Below are positions 8,190 through 16,878 of a stretch of DNA of 64,000 nucleotides, piece by piece; position 1 is the stretch's first letter; each line of letters begins with the position of its first letter. The stretch is taken from assembly GCF_014268745.2 (NCBI RefSeq), contig NZ_JABWRB020000001.1, positions 3,596,001 through 3,660,000 on the forward strand, written 5' to 3'. Made by a program: the position numbers and the translations under genes. The stretch is from Pseudomonas zanjanensis. Lineage in GTDB: Bacteria; Pseudomonadota; Gammaproteobacteria; Pseudomonadales; Pseudomonadaceae. The notes under the pieces were generated by a model. That model was not told the DNA's origin and made no database searches. It saw only the letters and a program-made list of their open reading frames with translations.

Positions 8190-9101
8190 ATGCCCAACCA
8201 TTCTTCCAACCCCCACTGCCCCGACTGGGCCACCGCCCTGCTCAACGGCTTCAGCCAAATCTTCCTCCAGCGCCATCCGCTGTGCGGCCTGCTGTGCCTG
8301 CTGGCGATTCTGCTCACGGCGCCGGCCTTGTTCGGCGGCGCGCTGCTGGGCGGGGTGGCCGGGTTGCTGACGGCCCAGCGACGTGGTTACGCCAAGGCCG
8401 ATCGGCAAGCCGGACTGTTCAGCTACAACGGCATCCTGCTGGGCTTGCTGCTGAGCCAGGCGTTGCCCTGGTCGGTGCTGTTACCGCCGTTGATCATCGC
8501 CGCCGGCGGCCTCAGTGCGATGCTGACCCAGCAATGGCTCAAGCGCACCCGCGGCCCTCGTTGCCTGCCCGCCTACACCGCGCCGTTTGTAGGGCTGGCG
8601 TGGCTGCTGATGAGTGTCACCGCGCCGACGTCCCCAACCACCTCGATCGAAATGACAATGCCCAACCTGGTGGCCGCGCATTTGAGCGGACTGGGCCAAG
8701 TCATGTTTCTCGGCCACCCTGCGGCCGGTGCACTGATTGCGCTGGGCTTGTTGCTGGCCAACCGTCGCGCCGCGACATGGGCCTTGTTCGCTTCCGCCGT
8801 CGGCCTGGCCTTCGCTTTGTCGCAACAGGGGAACGCAACCGCCCTTTCCGGGCTGGGCGGCTACAACCCTGTGTTGGTGGCGTTGGCCTTCAGCCCACAG
8901 CGTCGCCCGTGGCTGCCGCTGACGGGCATCCTCCTGGCGGTCATGCTCACCCCAGGGTTTACCGCCCTCGGCCTGCCGCCCCTGACGGCACCGTTCATCC
9001 TTGCTTGCTGGCTGATCCAGGCCGGCGGCCGGGCGTGGCACCAGGCCAGCCTCGACAGCGCGCCTTGCGCTCTGCGGGGCAATCGCCCTAGGCTTCGCTG
9101 A
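8190..9101 (+). CDS. Urea transporter (UT/Yut family)
   Basis: A 303-residue, very hydrophobic inner-membrane protein with about ten membrane spans. The UT-family signature is visible in GLFSYNGILLGLLL (about residues 73-86), with a second repeat-like segment GNATALSGLGGYNPVLVALAF in the C-terminal half, as expected for the internally duplicated fold. UT proteins are channels that let urea cross the membrane. It sits 122 bases after pykF; allantoicase and ureidoglycolate lyase encoded at 33-35 kb both release urea, so a link to purine use is plausible. Regulation cannot be read from the sequence. Confidence 0.82.
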   Translation: MPNHSSNPHCPDWATALLNGFSQIFLQRHPLCGLLCLLAILLTAPALFGGALLGGVAGLLTAQRRGYAKADRQAGLFSYNGILLGLLLSQALPWSVLLPPLIIAAGGLSAMLTQQWLKRTRGPRCLPAYTAPFVGLAWLLMSVTAPTSPTTSIEMTMPNLVAAHLSGLGQVMFLGHPAAGALIALGLLLANRRAATWALFASAVGLAFALSQQGNATALSGLGGYNPVLVALAFSPQRRPWLPLTGILLAVMLTPGFTALGLPPLTAPFILACWLIQAGGRAWHQASLDSAPCALRGNRPRLR

Positions 9102-9122
9102 TTCCGGGTTCAGGCGAAGAGT

Positions 9123-9947
9123 ATGGACAGCAGCAACAATTGGCGTGAACGCCTCTACGTCATCATTTTCCAGACCGACACCGTGGCCGGCCGGCGCTTC
9201 GACAGCACCCTGCTGTTGATCATCCTCGCCAGCCTGGTGATCGTGATGCTCGACAGCATCGACAGCGTGCACAAAAACTACGCCGCCCTGCTGGCCGGTA
9301 TCGAGTGGGGTTTCACCTTCATCTTCATCGTCGAGTACGGCCTGCGCCTGTATTGCTCACCCAAGCCGCTGCGCTATGCCTTCAGTTTCTATGGATTGGT
9401 GGATCTGCTGGCGATCGTGCCGGGGATCCTGGCGCTGTACTACAGCGATGCCCAGTACCTGCTGATCATTCGGATCATCCGCATGCTGCGGATTTTCCGT
9501 GTGCTCAAGCTCAGCCCTTACCTCAAGCAAGCCAACTACCTGATGGCGGCGCTGCGCGGGAGCAAGCAGAAAATCATCGTGTTCCTGGTCAGCGTCTCGA
9601 CCCTGGTGACCGTCTTCGGCACGCTGATGTATGTCATCGAAGGTCCCGAGCACGGTTTCACCAGCATTCCCAAGGGCATCTATTGGGCTATCGTGACATT
9701 GACCACCGTAGGCTTCGGCGACATCGTGCCCAAGACGCCACTGGGCCAAGTGGTGTCATCCCTGGTGATGATCACCGGTTACTCGATCATCGCCGTGCCG
9801 ACGGGTATTTTCACCGCTGAACTGGCTACGGCCATGCGCGGCGACCAGCTCAAGCACGATTGCCCGGTGTGCAGCAAAAACAACCACGAACACGGCGCGG
9901 CTTTCTGCTCCCGTTGTGGCAATGCGTTGTTTAAGAAATTGGAATAA
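9123..9947 (+). CDS. Voltage-gated-like potassium channel with C-terminal zinc ribbon
   Basis: A 274-residue ion-transport-family channel subunit. It shows six membrane segments, an S4-like arginine stretch (IRIIRMLRIFRVLKL, about 115-129), and the K+ selectivity filter TVGFGD (about 197-202) preceded by TLT. Residues after about 240 form a soluble tail with two CxxC pairs (CPVC and CSRC), the pattern of a zinc ribbon. The start lies 21 bases after the urea transporter. The ion assignment rests on the filter; the role of the ribbon is unknown. Confidence 0.88.
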   Translation: MDSSNNWRERLYVIIFQTDTVAGRRFDSTLLLIILASLVIVMLDSIDSVHKNYAALLAGIEWGFTFIFIVEYGLRLYCSPKPLRYAFSFYGLVDLLAIVPGILALYYSDAQYLLIIRIIRMLRIFRVLKLSPYLKQANYLMAALRGSKQKIIVFLVSVSTLVTVFGTLMYVIEGPEHGFTSIPKGIYWAIVTLTTVGFGDIVPKTPLGQVVSSLVMITGYSIIAVPTGIFTAELATAMRGDQLKHDCPVCSKNNHEHGAAFCSRCGNALFKKLE

Positions 9948-10041
9948 GCAAAGCACTTTTTAATGCTTGATGGCCTATTGGCTTGCCGCTAGTGTTGCTG
10001 GCTAATTGCCCGGAACCCCTGTTAATAAAAAGGAATTCGCA

Positions 10042-11040
10042 GTGAAGAACTTCTTTGGCGCCTCCCTTCTCGCCGCCGGCCTGACCTTCGGCGGCCTGGC
10101 CCACGCCGCCCCGACCCTGCTCAACGTTTCCTACGACGTGATGCGCGATTTCTACAAGGACTACAACGCCGCCTTCCAGAAGCACTGGCAGGCCGAGCAC
10201 AACGAAAACATCACCGTGCAGATGTCCTTCGGCGGCTCCAGCAAGCAGGCGCGCTCGGTGATCGACGGGCTGCCGGCGGATGTCATCACCATGAACATGG
10301 CCACCGACATCAACGCCTTGGCCGACAACGGCAAACTGGTGCCCCAGGACTGGGTCACCCGCCTGCCGAACAACAGCGCGCCGTTCACCTCCGCCACGGT
10401 GTTCATCGTGCGCAAAGGCAACCCGAAAGCCTTGAAAGACTGGCCCGACCTGCTCAAGGACGGCGTGCAGGTGATCGTGCCCAACCCGAAAACCTCCGGC
10501 AACGGTCGCTACACCTACCTGTCGGCCTGGGGCTATGTACTGAAGAATGGCGGCGACGAGAACAAGGCCAAGGACTTCGTCGGCAAGCTGTTCAAGCAGG
10601 CGCCGGTATTGGACACCGGTGGTCGCGCCGCGACAACCACCTTCATGACCAATCAGATCGGCGACGTGCTGGTGACGTTTGAAAACGAAGCGGAAATGAT
10701 CGCCCGCGAGTTCGGTCGCGACCAGTTCGAAGTGGTCTACCCAAGCGTTTCCGCCGAGGCTGAGCCACCGGTCAGCGTGGTCGACAAAGTGGTCGAGAAA
10801 AAAGGCTCCCGCGAAGCCGCCGAAGCGTACCTCAAATACCTGTGGTCGCCCGAAGGCCAGGAAATCGCCGCCGCCAACTACCTGCGCCCACGGGACCCGG
10901 CGGTACTGGCCAAATACACCGACCGTTTCCCGAAAGTGGACTTCCTGTCGGTGGAAAAAACCTTTGGTGACTGGCGCACGGTGCAGAAGACTCACTTTAA
11001 TGATGGTGGGGTTTTCGACCAGATCTATAGCGGGCAGTAA
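10042..11040 (+). CDS. sbp: Periplasmic sulfate-binding protein
   Basis: Sbp delivers sulfate (or thiosulfate) to the CysTWA ABC importer. The start is a GTG at 10042 preceded by AAAGGA; an ATG 36 bases upstream lacks a site. The first 22 residues are a signal peptide ending in LAHA. Family motifs include SYDVMRDFYKDYN, GGSSKQARSV and NPKTSGNGRYTYL. The 332-residue size is standard. No permease or ATPase gene follows: a REPIN and a tandem repeat do, so this is an unlinked binding protein. The nearest paralogue, CysP, could be confused with it. Confidence 0.93.
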   Translation: MKNFFGASLLAAGLTFGGLAHAAPTLLNVSYDVMRDFYKDYNAAFQKHWQAEHNENITVQMSFGGSSKQARSVIDGLPADVITMNMATDINALADNGKLVPQDWVTRLPNNSAPFTSATVFIVRKGNPKALKDWPDLLKDGVQVIVPNPKTSGNGRYTYLSAWGYVLKNGGDENKAKDFVGKLFKQAPVLDTGGRAATTTFMTNQIGDVLVTFENEAEMIAREFGRDQFEVVYPSVSAEAEPPVSVVDKVVEKKGSREAAEAYLKYLWSPEGQEIAAANYLRPRDPAVLAKYTDRFPKVDFLSVEKTFGDWRTVQKTHFNDGGVFDQIYSGQ

Positions 11041-11072
11041 GACACTGGTTCAACCAGAATTGCATGCAAGCT

Positions 11073-11166
11073 TTTGTGGCGAGGGAGCTTGCTCCCGCTC
11101 GGTTGCGCGGCGACCGCCAGAAGGGGGCCGCTACGCAGCCCAGCGGGAGCAAGCTCCCTCGCCACA
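11073..11166. repeat. Class B REPIN after sbp
   Basis: Inverted class B pair with arms TGTGGCGAGGGAGCTTGCTC and its complement, likely also acting as the end hairpin of the sbp transcript. Confidence 0.9.
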
Positions 11167-11180
11167 AAGGCACTCCCTTA

Positions 11181-11313
11181 TCTGCTGTGCTGTTCCTGAT
11201 CTGCTGTGCTGTTCCTGATCTGCTGTGCTGTGCCTGATCTGCTGTGCTGTGCCTGATCTGCTGTGCTGTGCCTGATCTGCTGTGCTGTGTCTAATCTGCT
11301 GTGCTGTGTCTAC
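11181..11313. repeat. Seven tandem copies of a 19-bp repeat
   Basis: Seven head-to-tail units of exactly 19 bases, consensus TCTGCTGTGCTGTGCCTGA. Units 1-2 have TT at positions 14 in place of TG, units 3-5 match the consensus, and units 6-7 end TCTAA and TCTAC. No repeat-spacer structure, so not CRISPR. It fills much of the sbp-MFS intergenic gap (11041-11414). Confidence 0.95.
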
Positions 11314-11414
11314 CATTAACCGCGGGCATGACAGCTATCAACCACAAGCCCTGTTCCAGAGCCCTGTAACGCTTTAGCCTCGCGCCATCTTTCCTGTTCA
11401 CTGACGAGATTGCC

Positions 11415-12617
11415 ATGAGTGCTCATCCCCCCACCACGCCCGGCAGCACCCTGACCCGTGGCATGGTCCTGCTCTTCGCCTTCTGCTGCGGCGCCATTGT
11501 CGCCAACATCTACTACGCCCAACCCATCATCGAACTGATCGCCCCTGACGTCGGCCTGAGCAGCACCATGGCCAGCCTGATCGTTTCGCTGACCCAAATC
11601 GGTTATGCCCTGGGCCTGTTTTTCCTGGTGCCGCTGGGGGACTTGCTGGAGAACCGCCGGCTGATGATCCTCACCACGCTGGTGGCGATTGCCAGCCTGC
11701 TGGGGGCGGCCTTCACTGACCAGCCGAACGTGTTCCTACTGGTCTCGCTGCTGGTGGGTTTCAGTTCGGTGTCGGTGCAAGTCCTGATTCCGCTGGCCGC
11801 GCACCTGACGCCAGAAGAATCCCGGGGACGGGTTGTCGGTGGGATCATGGGCGGCCTGCTGCTGGGCATCCTGCTGGCGCGGCCCATCTCCAGCGTCGTG
11901 GCCGATCACTTCGGCTGGCGCGCCATGTTCATCATCGCCGCCGCGTTGATGGCCGCGATCAGCATCGTCTTGGCGCTGACCGTGCCCAAGCGCCAGCCCG
12001 ACCATAGCGCCTCCTATGGCCAACTGCTGGGTTCGCTCGGCACCCTGCTGCGCCAACAGCCGCTGTTGCGGCAACGGGCGTTCTACCAAGCCTGCATGTT
12101 CGCCACGTTCAGCCTGTTCTGGACCGCCGTGCCGCTGGAGTTGTCCCGCAACCACGGCCTGTCCCAGACTGAAATCGCCCTGTTCGCCCTGGTCGGCGCC
12201 ATCGGTGCCATCGCCGCGCCCATCGCCGGCCGCCTGGCCGATGCCGGCCATACCCGTAATGCCTCGCTGCTGGCGATGCTGTTCGCCAGCGTGAGTTTCC
12301 TGCCGGCGTTCATCCATCCGCTCTACAGCGTGATCGGCCTGGCGGTGACTGGCGTGGTCCTGGATTTCTGCGTGCAAATGAACATGGTCCTGGGCCAGCG
12401 CACCATTTACGCCCTCGATGCCAAGAGCCGCAGCCGGTTGAATGCGTTGTACATGACCAGCATCTTCGTCGGCGGTGCCTTCGGCTCATCGATTGCCAGT
12501 GCGGTGTACGAGCACGGCGGCTGGTTGTGGGTGGTCATCGTCGGCAGCGCCTTCCCGCTGTTGGCCTTGCTGCGCTTCCTGAGTGCCTCGCAAAAAGCGT
12601 CCCTGGCCACGGCCTGA
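11415..12617 (+). CDS. MFS transporter, drug/metabolite efflux type
   Basis: A 400-residue major facilitator with twelve predicted membrane helices. The motif between helices 2 and 3 reads LVPLGDLLENRRLM (about 74-87), a recognisable form of MFS motif A, and the N-terminal segment ANIYYAQPIIELIA is typical of the YgaY/YtbD-like group of DHA1-type exporters. The substrate cannot be told. It stands alone, closed by a hairpin terminator at 12631-12668. Confidence 0.85.
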   Translation: MSAHPPTTPGSTLTRGMVLLFAFCCGAIVANIYYAQPIIELIAPDVGLSSTMASLIVSLTQIGYALGLFFLVPLGDLLENRRLMILTTLVAIASLLGAAFTDQPNVFLLVSLLVGFSSVSVQVLIPLAAHLTPEESRGRVVGGIMGGLLLGILLARPISSVVADHFGWRAMFIIAAALMAAISIVLALTVPKRQPDHSASYGQLLGSLGTLLRQQPLLRQRAFYQACMFATFSLFWTAVPLELSRNHGLSQTEIALFALVGAIGAIAAPIAGRLADAGHTRNASLLAMLFASVSFLPAFIHPLYSVIGLAVTGVVLDFCVQMNMVLGQRTIYALDAKSRSRLNALYMTSIFVGGAFGSSIASAVYEHGGWLWVVIVGSAFPLLALLRFLSASQKASLATA

Positions 12618-12630
12618 TTACCCAGGCACA

Positions 12631-12668
12631 AAAAATGCCCGGTCGCTCAAGGCGCCCGGGCATTTTCA
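12631..12668. terminator. Bidirectional hairpin terminator
   Basis: Stem ATGCCCGG (12635-12642) pairs with CCGGGCAT (12656-12663), flanked by A-run on the left and TTTT on the right. It serves the MFS gene from the left and the convergent small gene from the right. Confidence 0.8.
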
Positions 12669-12676
12669 TGGAGCAT

Positions 12677-12868
12677 TCAAATCCGCACGTTGCCACGCGG
12701 CCCGGCAATCGCCCAGATGATCAGGCCCAGGACCGGCAGCAGCAGGATCAGCAGCACCCAGAGGATTTTCATCCCGGTTTCCGCGCCGCTCTTGAGGACA
12801 TTGATGATCGCCCAGATATCGAGCGCCAGGATAATCAGGCCGACCAGGCCGTTGAAGGTGGAACCCAT
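12677..12868 (-). CDS. Small PLDc_N-domain membrane protein
   Basis: A 63-residue protein with two hydrophobic helices (about 5-24 and 34-56) joined by a short charged loop, ending in the WAIAGPRG motif. This is the pattern of the phospholipase-D-nuclease N-terminal-like family, small inner-membrane proteins of unknown function. The ATG is preceded by GGGAGCGA. Confidence 0.75.
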   Translation of the reverse strand: MGSTFNGLVGLIILALDIWAIINVLKSGAETGMKILWVLLILLLPVLGLIIWAIAGPRGNVRI

Positions 12869-12939
12869 GGTGTCGCTCCCAAATGGTGGTGTGCACCCTT
12901 AGGATAGCGGGCCTCCGGCAAGGGTTCCGTTTTATTGCT

Positions 12940-13470
12940 TCAGACGTGGACCGCGACCTTGAGGGCTTCCAGGGCCGGCGCGGCAGCGATACCGACTTCG
13001 GCACACAGCTCCAGCACCCGTGGCACGTCGTTGCCGTACACCAGCACCATCTGCAATTCATCGTCGAGCAACTGGCTGAAGTTCATCAGCACGTAGCCGC
13101 CGTTTTCCTTGTTCAGGCTGCCCATCTGGATCTGGATGCGGTTGAGCGCGGTCAGGGCTTCGGTCTTCGCCAATTGCTTGGGCTTGAGGTTGAACGCCAC
13201 ACCGGGGCCGAACGAGGCGACGATCTGCTCGAACAGGTCCACGTAGGTGTCGGCCTGGAACAGCACGGTGTCCGGCAGGCTGCCCACCACCACCCATTCC
13301 CCCAGCGGGATCGGGAACGTGTCGTCGTAGTTGATATCGGGATTGGCCGCCAGGAAAGCCGTCGGGTCTGCGTAGGCCTGGGCCGCTTCATCAGCGATTT
13401 TCTCGATGTCCGCCTCGCCGAGGCAGCCGGAGCTGATTTTACCGATGAGTTCGATGAGGGCGGCTTTCAT
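12940..13470 (-). CDS. Conserved hypothetical protein, 176 residues
   Basis: I do not recognise the family. The protein is soluble, acidic, without signal peptide or membrane segment, and reads as alpha/beta: an N-terminal helical part (MKAALIELIGKI to about residue 45) and a C-terminal part with GEWVVVGSLPDTVLF and GYVLMNFSQLLDDELQMVL. I start at 13470; the longer open frame continues only through REP sequence. Codon use is typical of the genome. A class B REPIN lies upstream. Confidence 0.75.
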   Translation of the reverse strand: MKAALIELIGKISSGCLGEADIEKIADEAAQAYADPTAFLAANPDINYDDTFPIPLGEWVVVGSLPDTVLFQADTYVDLFEQIVASFGPGVAFNLKPKQLAKTEALTALNRIQIQMGSLNKENGGYVLMNFSQLLDDELQMVLVYGNDVPRVLELCAEVGIAAAPALEALKVAVHV

Positions 13471-13540
13471 GGGGTGAATCCTGTGGCGAAGGGTGTTTTG
13501 AGGGCGGGCAGGATAACGCATCGCACCGGTCGAGTCAGGA

Positions 13541-13677
13541 ACCTGTGGCGAGGGAGCTTGCTCCCGCTCGGCTGCGAAGCAGTCGTAAATCCGCTGGGCA
13601 GGGTAAACCTGACAGGTTGCGGTGGCTGGATTTGGGGCTGCTGCGCAGCCCAGCGGGAGCAAGCTCCCTCGCCACAA
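13541..13677. repeat. Class B REPIN, long form
   Basis: Inverted class B arms at about 13541-13567 and 13650-13677 with about 80 bases between; inner arms GGCTGCGAAGC and GCTGCGCAGCC also pair. Confidence 0.88.
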
Positions 13678-13704
13678 AAGCTATCGGAGTCTATGTTTAG
13701 TCGT

Positions 13705-14223
13705 TCAACCCAACAACTTTTCCAACTGCGCCGTGGTGTCCACCGCGCCCATGGTCCGCGCGGCATCGAGGGCCGAGACGCCGTTGGCGTCCTTGGCTTT
13801 CGGGTCGGCGCCTTTGCCGATCAGGTAGTCGACGATTTCCACCCGGTTGAACATCGCCGCCATCATCAAGGCGGTACGGCCATCGAAGGAAGCGCCTTCC
13901 ACCTGCGCGCCGCCGTCCACCAGCGCCGCGACCACGGCCAGGTCGCCCTTGAACGCCGCGCCGGCAATCGGGCTCTGGCCGTTGTCGTTGCGGATTTCCG
14001 GATCGGCCTTGTGCTCCAGCAGCACTTTCACCGTTTCCACATGCCCGTGGTAAGCGGCCAGCATCAACAGGGTGTCACCCTTGTGGTTGCGCAGGTTGGG
14101 CGGCAGGCCCTTGCTCAACAGCGCGGCCATCATGGCGGCGTCGCCCTGGCGCGCGACGTTGAACACCTGCTCGGCAAACTCGGCAGCCTCTTCCGGGGTC
14201 ATCTGGCGGCTTGTATCGGACAT
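13705..14223 (-). CDS. Ankyrin-repeat protein
   Basis: A 172-residue soluble protein. Ankyrin units run from about residue 45 to the end: GDTLLMLAAYHGHVETVKVLL, GQSPIAGAAFKGDLAVVAALV, GRTALMMAAMFNRVEIVDYLI and a final half unit GVSALDAARTMG. Ankyrin folds bind protein partners; the partner is unknown. The start at 14223 (MSDTSRQM) has GGAG-like sequence upstream. Pseudomonas ankB-type genes often sit next to catalase, but not here. Confidence 0.88.
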   Translation of the reverse strand: MSDTSRQMTPEEAAEFAEQVFNVARQGDAAMMAALLSKGLPPNLRNHKGDTLLMLAAYHGHVETVKVLLEHKADPEIRNDNGQSPIAGAAFKGDLAVVAALVDGGAQVEGASFDGRTALMMAAMFNRVEIVDYLIGKGADPKAKDANGVSALDAARTMGAVDTTAQLEKLLG

Positions 14224-14317
14224 GGGGAACTCCACTCGGGTCTTCGCAAAGCGGCTAGTTTCCCGAGGGACCTGGGCGCTGTCATCCCTTTTTTCACTGT
14301 GCCCGTCATAGCCAGAA

Positions 14318-16144
14318 TCAATAACGCAGTTGGCCGCCCTGGATCCGGGTCGCCAGTTGCCGGTCGACCCGCACGTACGTGTCGGTGCCGGGCAGCCAGG
14401 CATAGACCGGCTCATCGCCAGTGCCACACGGATCGAACCCTTCGGTCTTGAGGCGCGTCTTCTGGTACTTGAAGGTGCCGGTAGTGTCCATTTTCACCTT
14501 GATGCGCAGGAACAGCGGCACGGCATATACGGGCAACTTGCAGTGCAAAAATTGCAGCAGCTCGCTGAAATCCAGGGTCGCCAGGGATTCGGACGGGGTG
14601 ATCGCCGCCATGCCGGCGCGGCCATTGGTGCCATTGATCTCCACACCGTAAGCCACCGCCTCGGCCACCTGCGGGTGTTGCAGCAAAACGTTTTCGACTT
14701 CCGTGGTGGAGACGTTTTCGCCTTTCCAGCGATAGGTGTCGCCGAGGCGATCGACGAACTGCCCATGCCCGAAGCCGATGTTGCGCAGCAGGTCCCCGGT
14801 GTTGAAGTAACGGTCGCCCGGCACGAAGACATCCCGGCAGATGGTTTTTTCGGTCTTGGCGGGATCCGTATAACCGTCCAGTGGTGCCTTCTCGTCGATC
14901 CGCGCCAGCAGCAGGCCCGGTTGGCCCCTGGGGACTTTTTGCATGCGCCCTTGCAGGTTGCGCAACGGCAAGCCGCTGGCTTGGTCGTACTGCACCAGCT
15001 CCCAGCCCATCAGGGAAAACCCGACGGTGTTGTCGAAATTCAGGATATTGGTGAACCCGATATTGCCGTCGCTGGCCGCATACAGCTCGCAGATGTGGTC
15101 GACGCCGAAGCGCGTCTTGAAGGTCGACCAGGCCCCGGGGCGCAGGCCGTTGCCGATCATTTTATTCACACTGTGGTGGCGGTCATCGGCTGCGACAGGC
15201 TGGTCGATCAGGTAGCGGCACAACTCGCCGACATACCCCAGGGTGGTCGCCCGGTAACGGCGTACGTCGCTCCAGAACTGACTGGCGCTGAACTTGCGGC
15301 GAATCGCGAACCCCGATGCGCCACAGATCGCCGCGCCCCAACACACGCACAGGCCTGTGGCGTGGTACAGCGGCAAGGTGCAATAGACGACATCGTCGGG
15401 CTGCATGTCCAAGGCGATCAGGCCGAAGCTGGTGGAGGTGCGCATCCAGCGACCATGGCGAAAGACTCCGGCCTTGGGCAGCCCGGTAGTGCCCGAGGTG
15501 TAGAGATAAAAACATGGATCGTTGCAAAAAACCTGCTGGCTGCACGCCGGGTTATCGCCGGGGTAATCCGCACAATCAGCCATCAGGTCGACGAAGCCGG
15601 ACGGAACATCGCCACTGTCCTGATCCGCTACCCACCAGGTCCTGCCGCTCGACAGCGCGGTGCGCGATCGCACGTCGTTGAAGGCCGCGACCCGCTCGTC
15701 CCCGACCACCACCGCGACCGGGTTGACCAGGGCCAGGCTGTGCACCAGCGCATCGCCGGTTTGCGAGGTGTTGAGCATGGCGCTGACCGCGCCAACCTTG
15801 GCCATCGCCAGCACACTGATCAACAGCTGCGGCCGATTCTCGATGAAGATCGCCACGCAATCGCCCTTGCCGATGCCTTGGGCCAACAGGTAATGGGCGA
15901 TGCGATTGGCTTGCGCGTTGACCTGTGCATAACTCAACACCGTGTCGCCACACAGCAGTGCCGGGCCCTGGGGATTGCGTTGCGTGGCCTGTTCGAAACA
16001 CCAGCCCAGGCCACAAGGCTGGGTCAGGTCCTGGACATTGGCCAGCTTCATGCCTTTGACGATGCGCGGGACGGCCCTGGCGATGGCAGGCAACTTGCGC
16101 AGCATCATGCCCCAGGTAATGGTGTCGTTGGGTGTACGACTCAT
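14318..16144 (-). CDS. Long/very-long-chain acyl-CoA synthetase (FadD6/FATP-like)
   Basis: An AMP-forming ligase that activates fatty acids to acyl-CoA. The 608-residue protein has the ATP/AMP signature YLYTSGTTGLPKAG (about 198-211), the later motif GDRYFNTGDLLR (about 455-466) and DRLGDTYRWKGENVSTTEVE, with FATP-family features such as ELYAASDGNIGF and the C-terminal KMDTTGTFKYQK. I start at 16144 (MSRTPNDTITW), preceded by GGGGAAG; the longer open frame has no such site. It is unlinked to other fatty acid genes here, so the natural acyl chain is unknown. Confidence 0.9.
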   Translation of the reverse strand: MSRTPNDTITWGMMLRKLPAIARAVPRIVKGMKLANVQDLTQPCGLGWCFEQATQRNPQGPALLCGDTVLSYAQVNAQANRIAHYLLAQGIGKGDCVAIFIENRPQLLISVLAMAKVGAVSAMLNTSQTGDALVHSLALVNPVAVVVGDERVAAFNDVRSRTALSSGRTWWVADQDSGDVPSGFVDLMADCADYPGDNPACSQQVFCNDPCFYLYTSGTTGLPKAGVFRHGRWMRTSTSFGLIALDMQPDDVVYCTLPLYHATGLCVCWGAAICGASGFAIRRKFSASQFWSDVRRYRATTLGYVGELCRYLIDQPVAADDRHHSVNKMIGNGLRPGAWSTFKTRFGVDHICELYAASDGNIGFTNILNFDNTVGFSLMGWELVQYDQASGLPLRNLQGRMQKVPRGQPGLLLARIDEKAPLDGYTDPAKTEKTICRDVFVPGDRYFNTGDLLRNIGFGHGQFVDRLGDTYRWKGENVSTTEVENVLLQHPQVAEAVAYGVEINGTNGRAGMAAITPSESLATLDFSELLQFLHCKLPVYAVPLFLRIKVKMDTTGTFKYQKTRLKTEGFDPCGTGDEPVYAWLPGTDTYVRVDRQLATRIQGGQLRY

Positions 16145-16341
16145 GGTGATCTTCCCCGTTCGACCTCGTGGGTCTCGGTTCTTGTTATCGGGCTGGCGGT
16201 GATTTTGGCTCGAAAGTACGCTCGCACTTGCGGGGCTGTACACGCGGTTTTTGCAATGTTTTGTATCCGCTGCCCGAGACAGGCGAAGCGTGAGCGCCGG
16301 AAAACGATTTGGTTCCAAAAATCATTGCCGGACCACGCAAA

Positions 16342-16379
16342 ATGCAGGATGCACGGTGGCCATTCATGCAAGATGCACG
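16342..16379. promoter_or_regulatory. Two direct copies of ATGCA(G/A)GATGCACG, possible activator sites
   Basis: 14-bp sequences at 16342-16355 and 16366-16379, 24 bases apart and differing by one base. Each contains the inverted repeat TGCA-N3-TGCA. They lie 64-101 bases before the -24 element of a candidate sigma-54 promoter, a usual distance for enhancer-binding-protein sites. Function is inferred from position. Confidence 0.45.
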
Positions 16380-16442
16380 AAAGCAAAATCCCACTAAAAA
16401 CGTAATCTATTGTTTTTAAAGTATTTATTTAAAACTGAGATG

Positions 16443-16460
16443 CTGGCACAGACAGTGCAA
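16443..16460 (+). promoter_or_regulatory. Candidate sigma-54 promoter
   Basis: CTGGCACAGACAGTGCAA has GG at 16445-16446 and GC at 16457-16458 with exactly ten bases between, the invariant spacing of -24/-12 promoters, and TGGCAC matches the consensus fully. The start codon of the next gene lies 42 bases after the GC. Confidence 0.55.
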
Positions 16461-16500
16461 CCACCCCTCCACGGTTTGCCACACCATGGAGCAGTCAACT

Positions 16501-16779
16501 ATGAACATGATTCAAGAAAAGTTTGCGTCCCTGTTTTCCAACTACGAAGTGACCACTCAGCCCCGCCCGGATGGCGGCATTCTGCTGACCTTGCGCAATA
16601 GCGACGGCAAGCTGTTCAAGCGCACGATTTCCTATGCTCAGTTGCATGCGGGGGACCAGTTGTCCTGGGCGATCAGCGCGATCCGTCGCGACCTGGCTGA
16701 ACAGGCCAGCGAGTTGCCACAGATCACCTTGCTGCAGAGCCAGCATCGGTTTGCGCTGCCGACTTACCATAGCGCTTGA
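16501..16779 (+). CDS. DUF3509-family small protein
   Basis: A 92-residue soluble protein of the Pseudomonas-typical DUF3509 family, function unknown. The body shows PRPDGGILLTLRN and a following helix with LSWAISAIRRDL. I choose ATG 16501 because GGAG lies 10 bases before it; an ATG at 16486 in frame has no site. It is monocistronic and follows the candidate sigma-54 promoter. The 356 bases before it (16145-16500) hold only these regulatory elements. Confidence 0.8.
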   Translation: MNMIQEKFASLFSNYEVTTQPRPDGGILLTLRNSDGKLFKRTISYAQLHAGDQLSWAISAIRRDLAEQASELPQITLLQSQHRFALPTYHSA

Positions 16780-16878
16780 GTCTGCTGGTCAATTTGCTTT
16801 GCTGTTTACTTGGAAACGGCGCTTTTTCAGAGATGAGAAGCGTCGTTTTTTTGCGCCTTCTTTTGAGGGCAATTGATC

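Noticed and set aside
11171..11316. CRISPR array
   Set aside because: The repeats are contiguous with no spacers and no cas genes lie nearby.
11131..11316. Small repetitive protein on the minus strand over the 19-bp repeats
   Set aside because: The frame exists only because of the tandem repeat; the 19-bp period rotates the frame and there is no ribosome-binding site.
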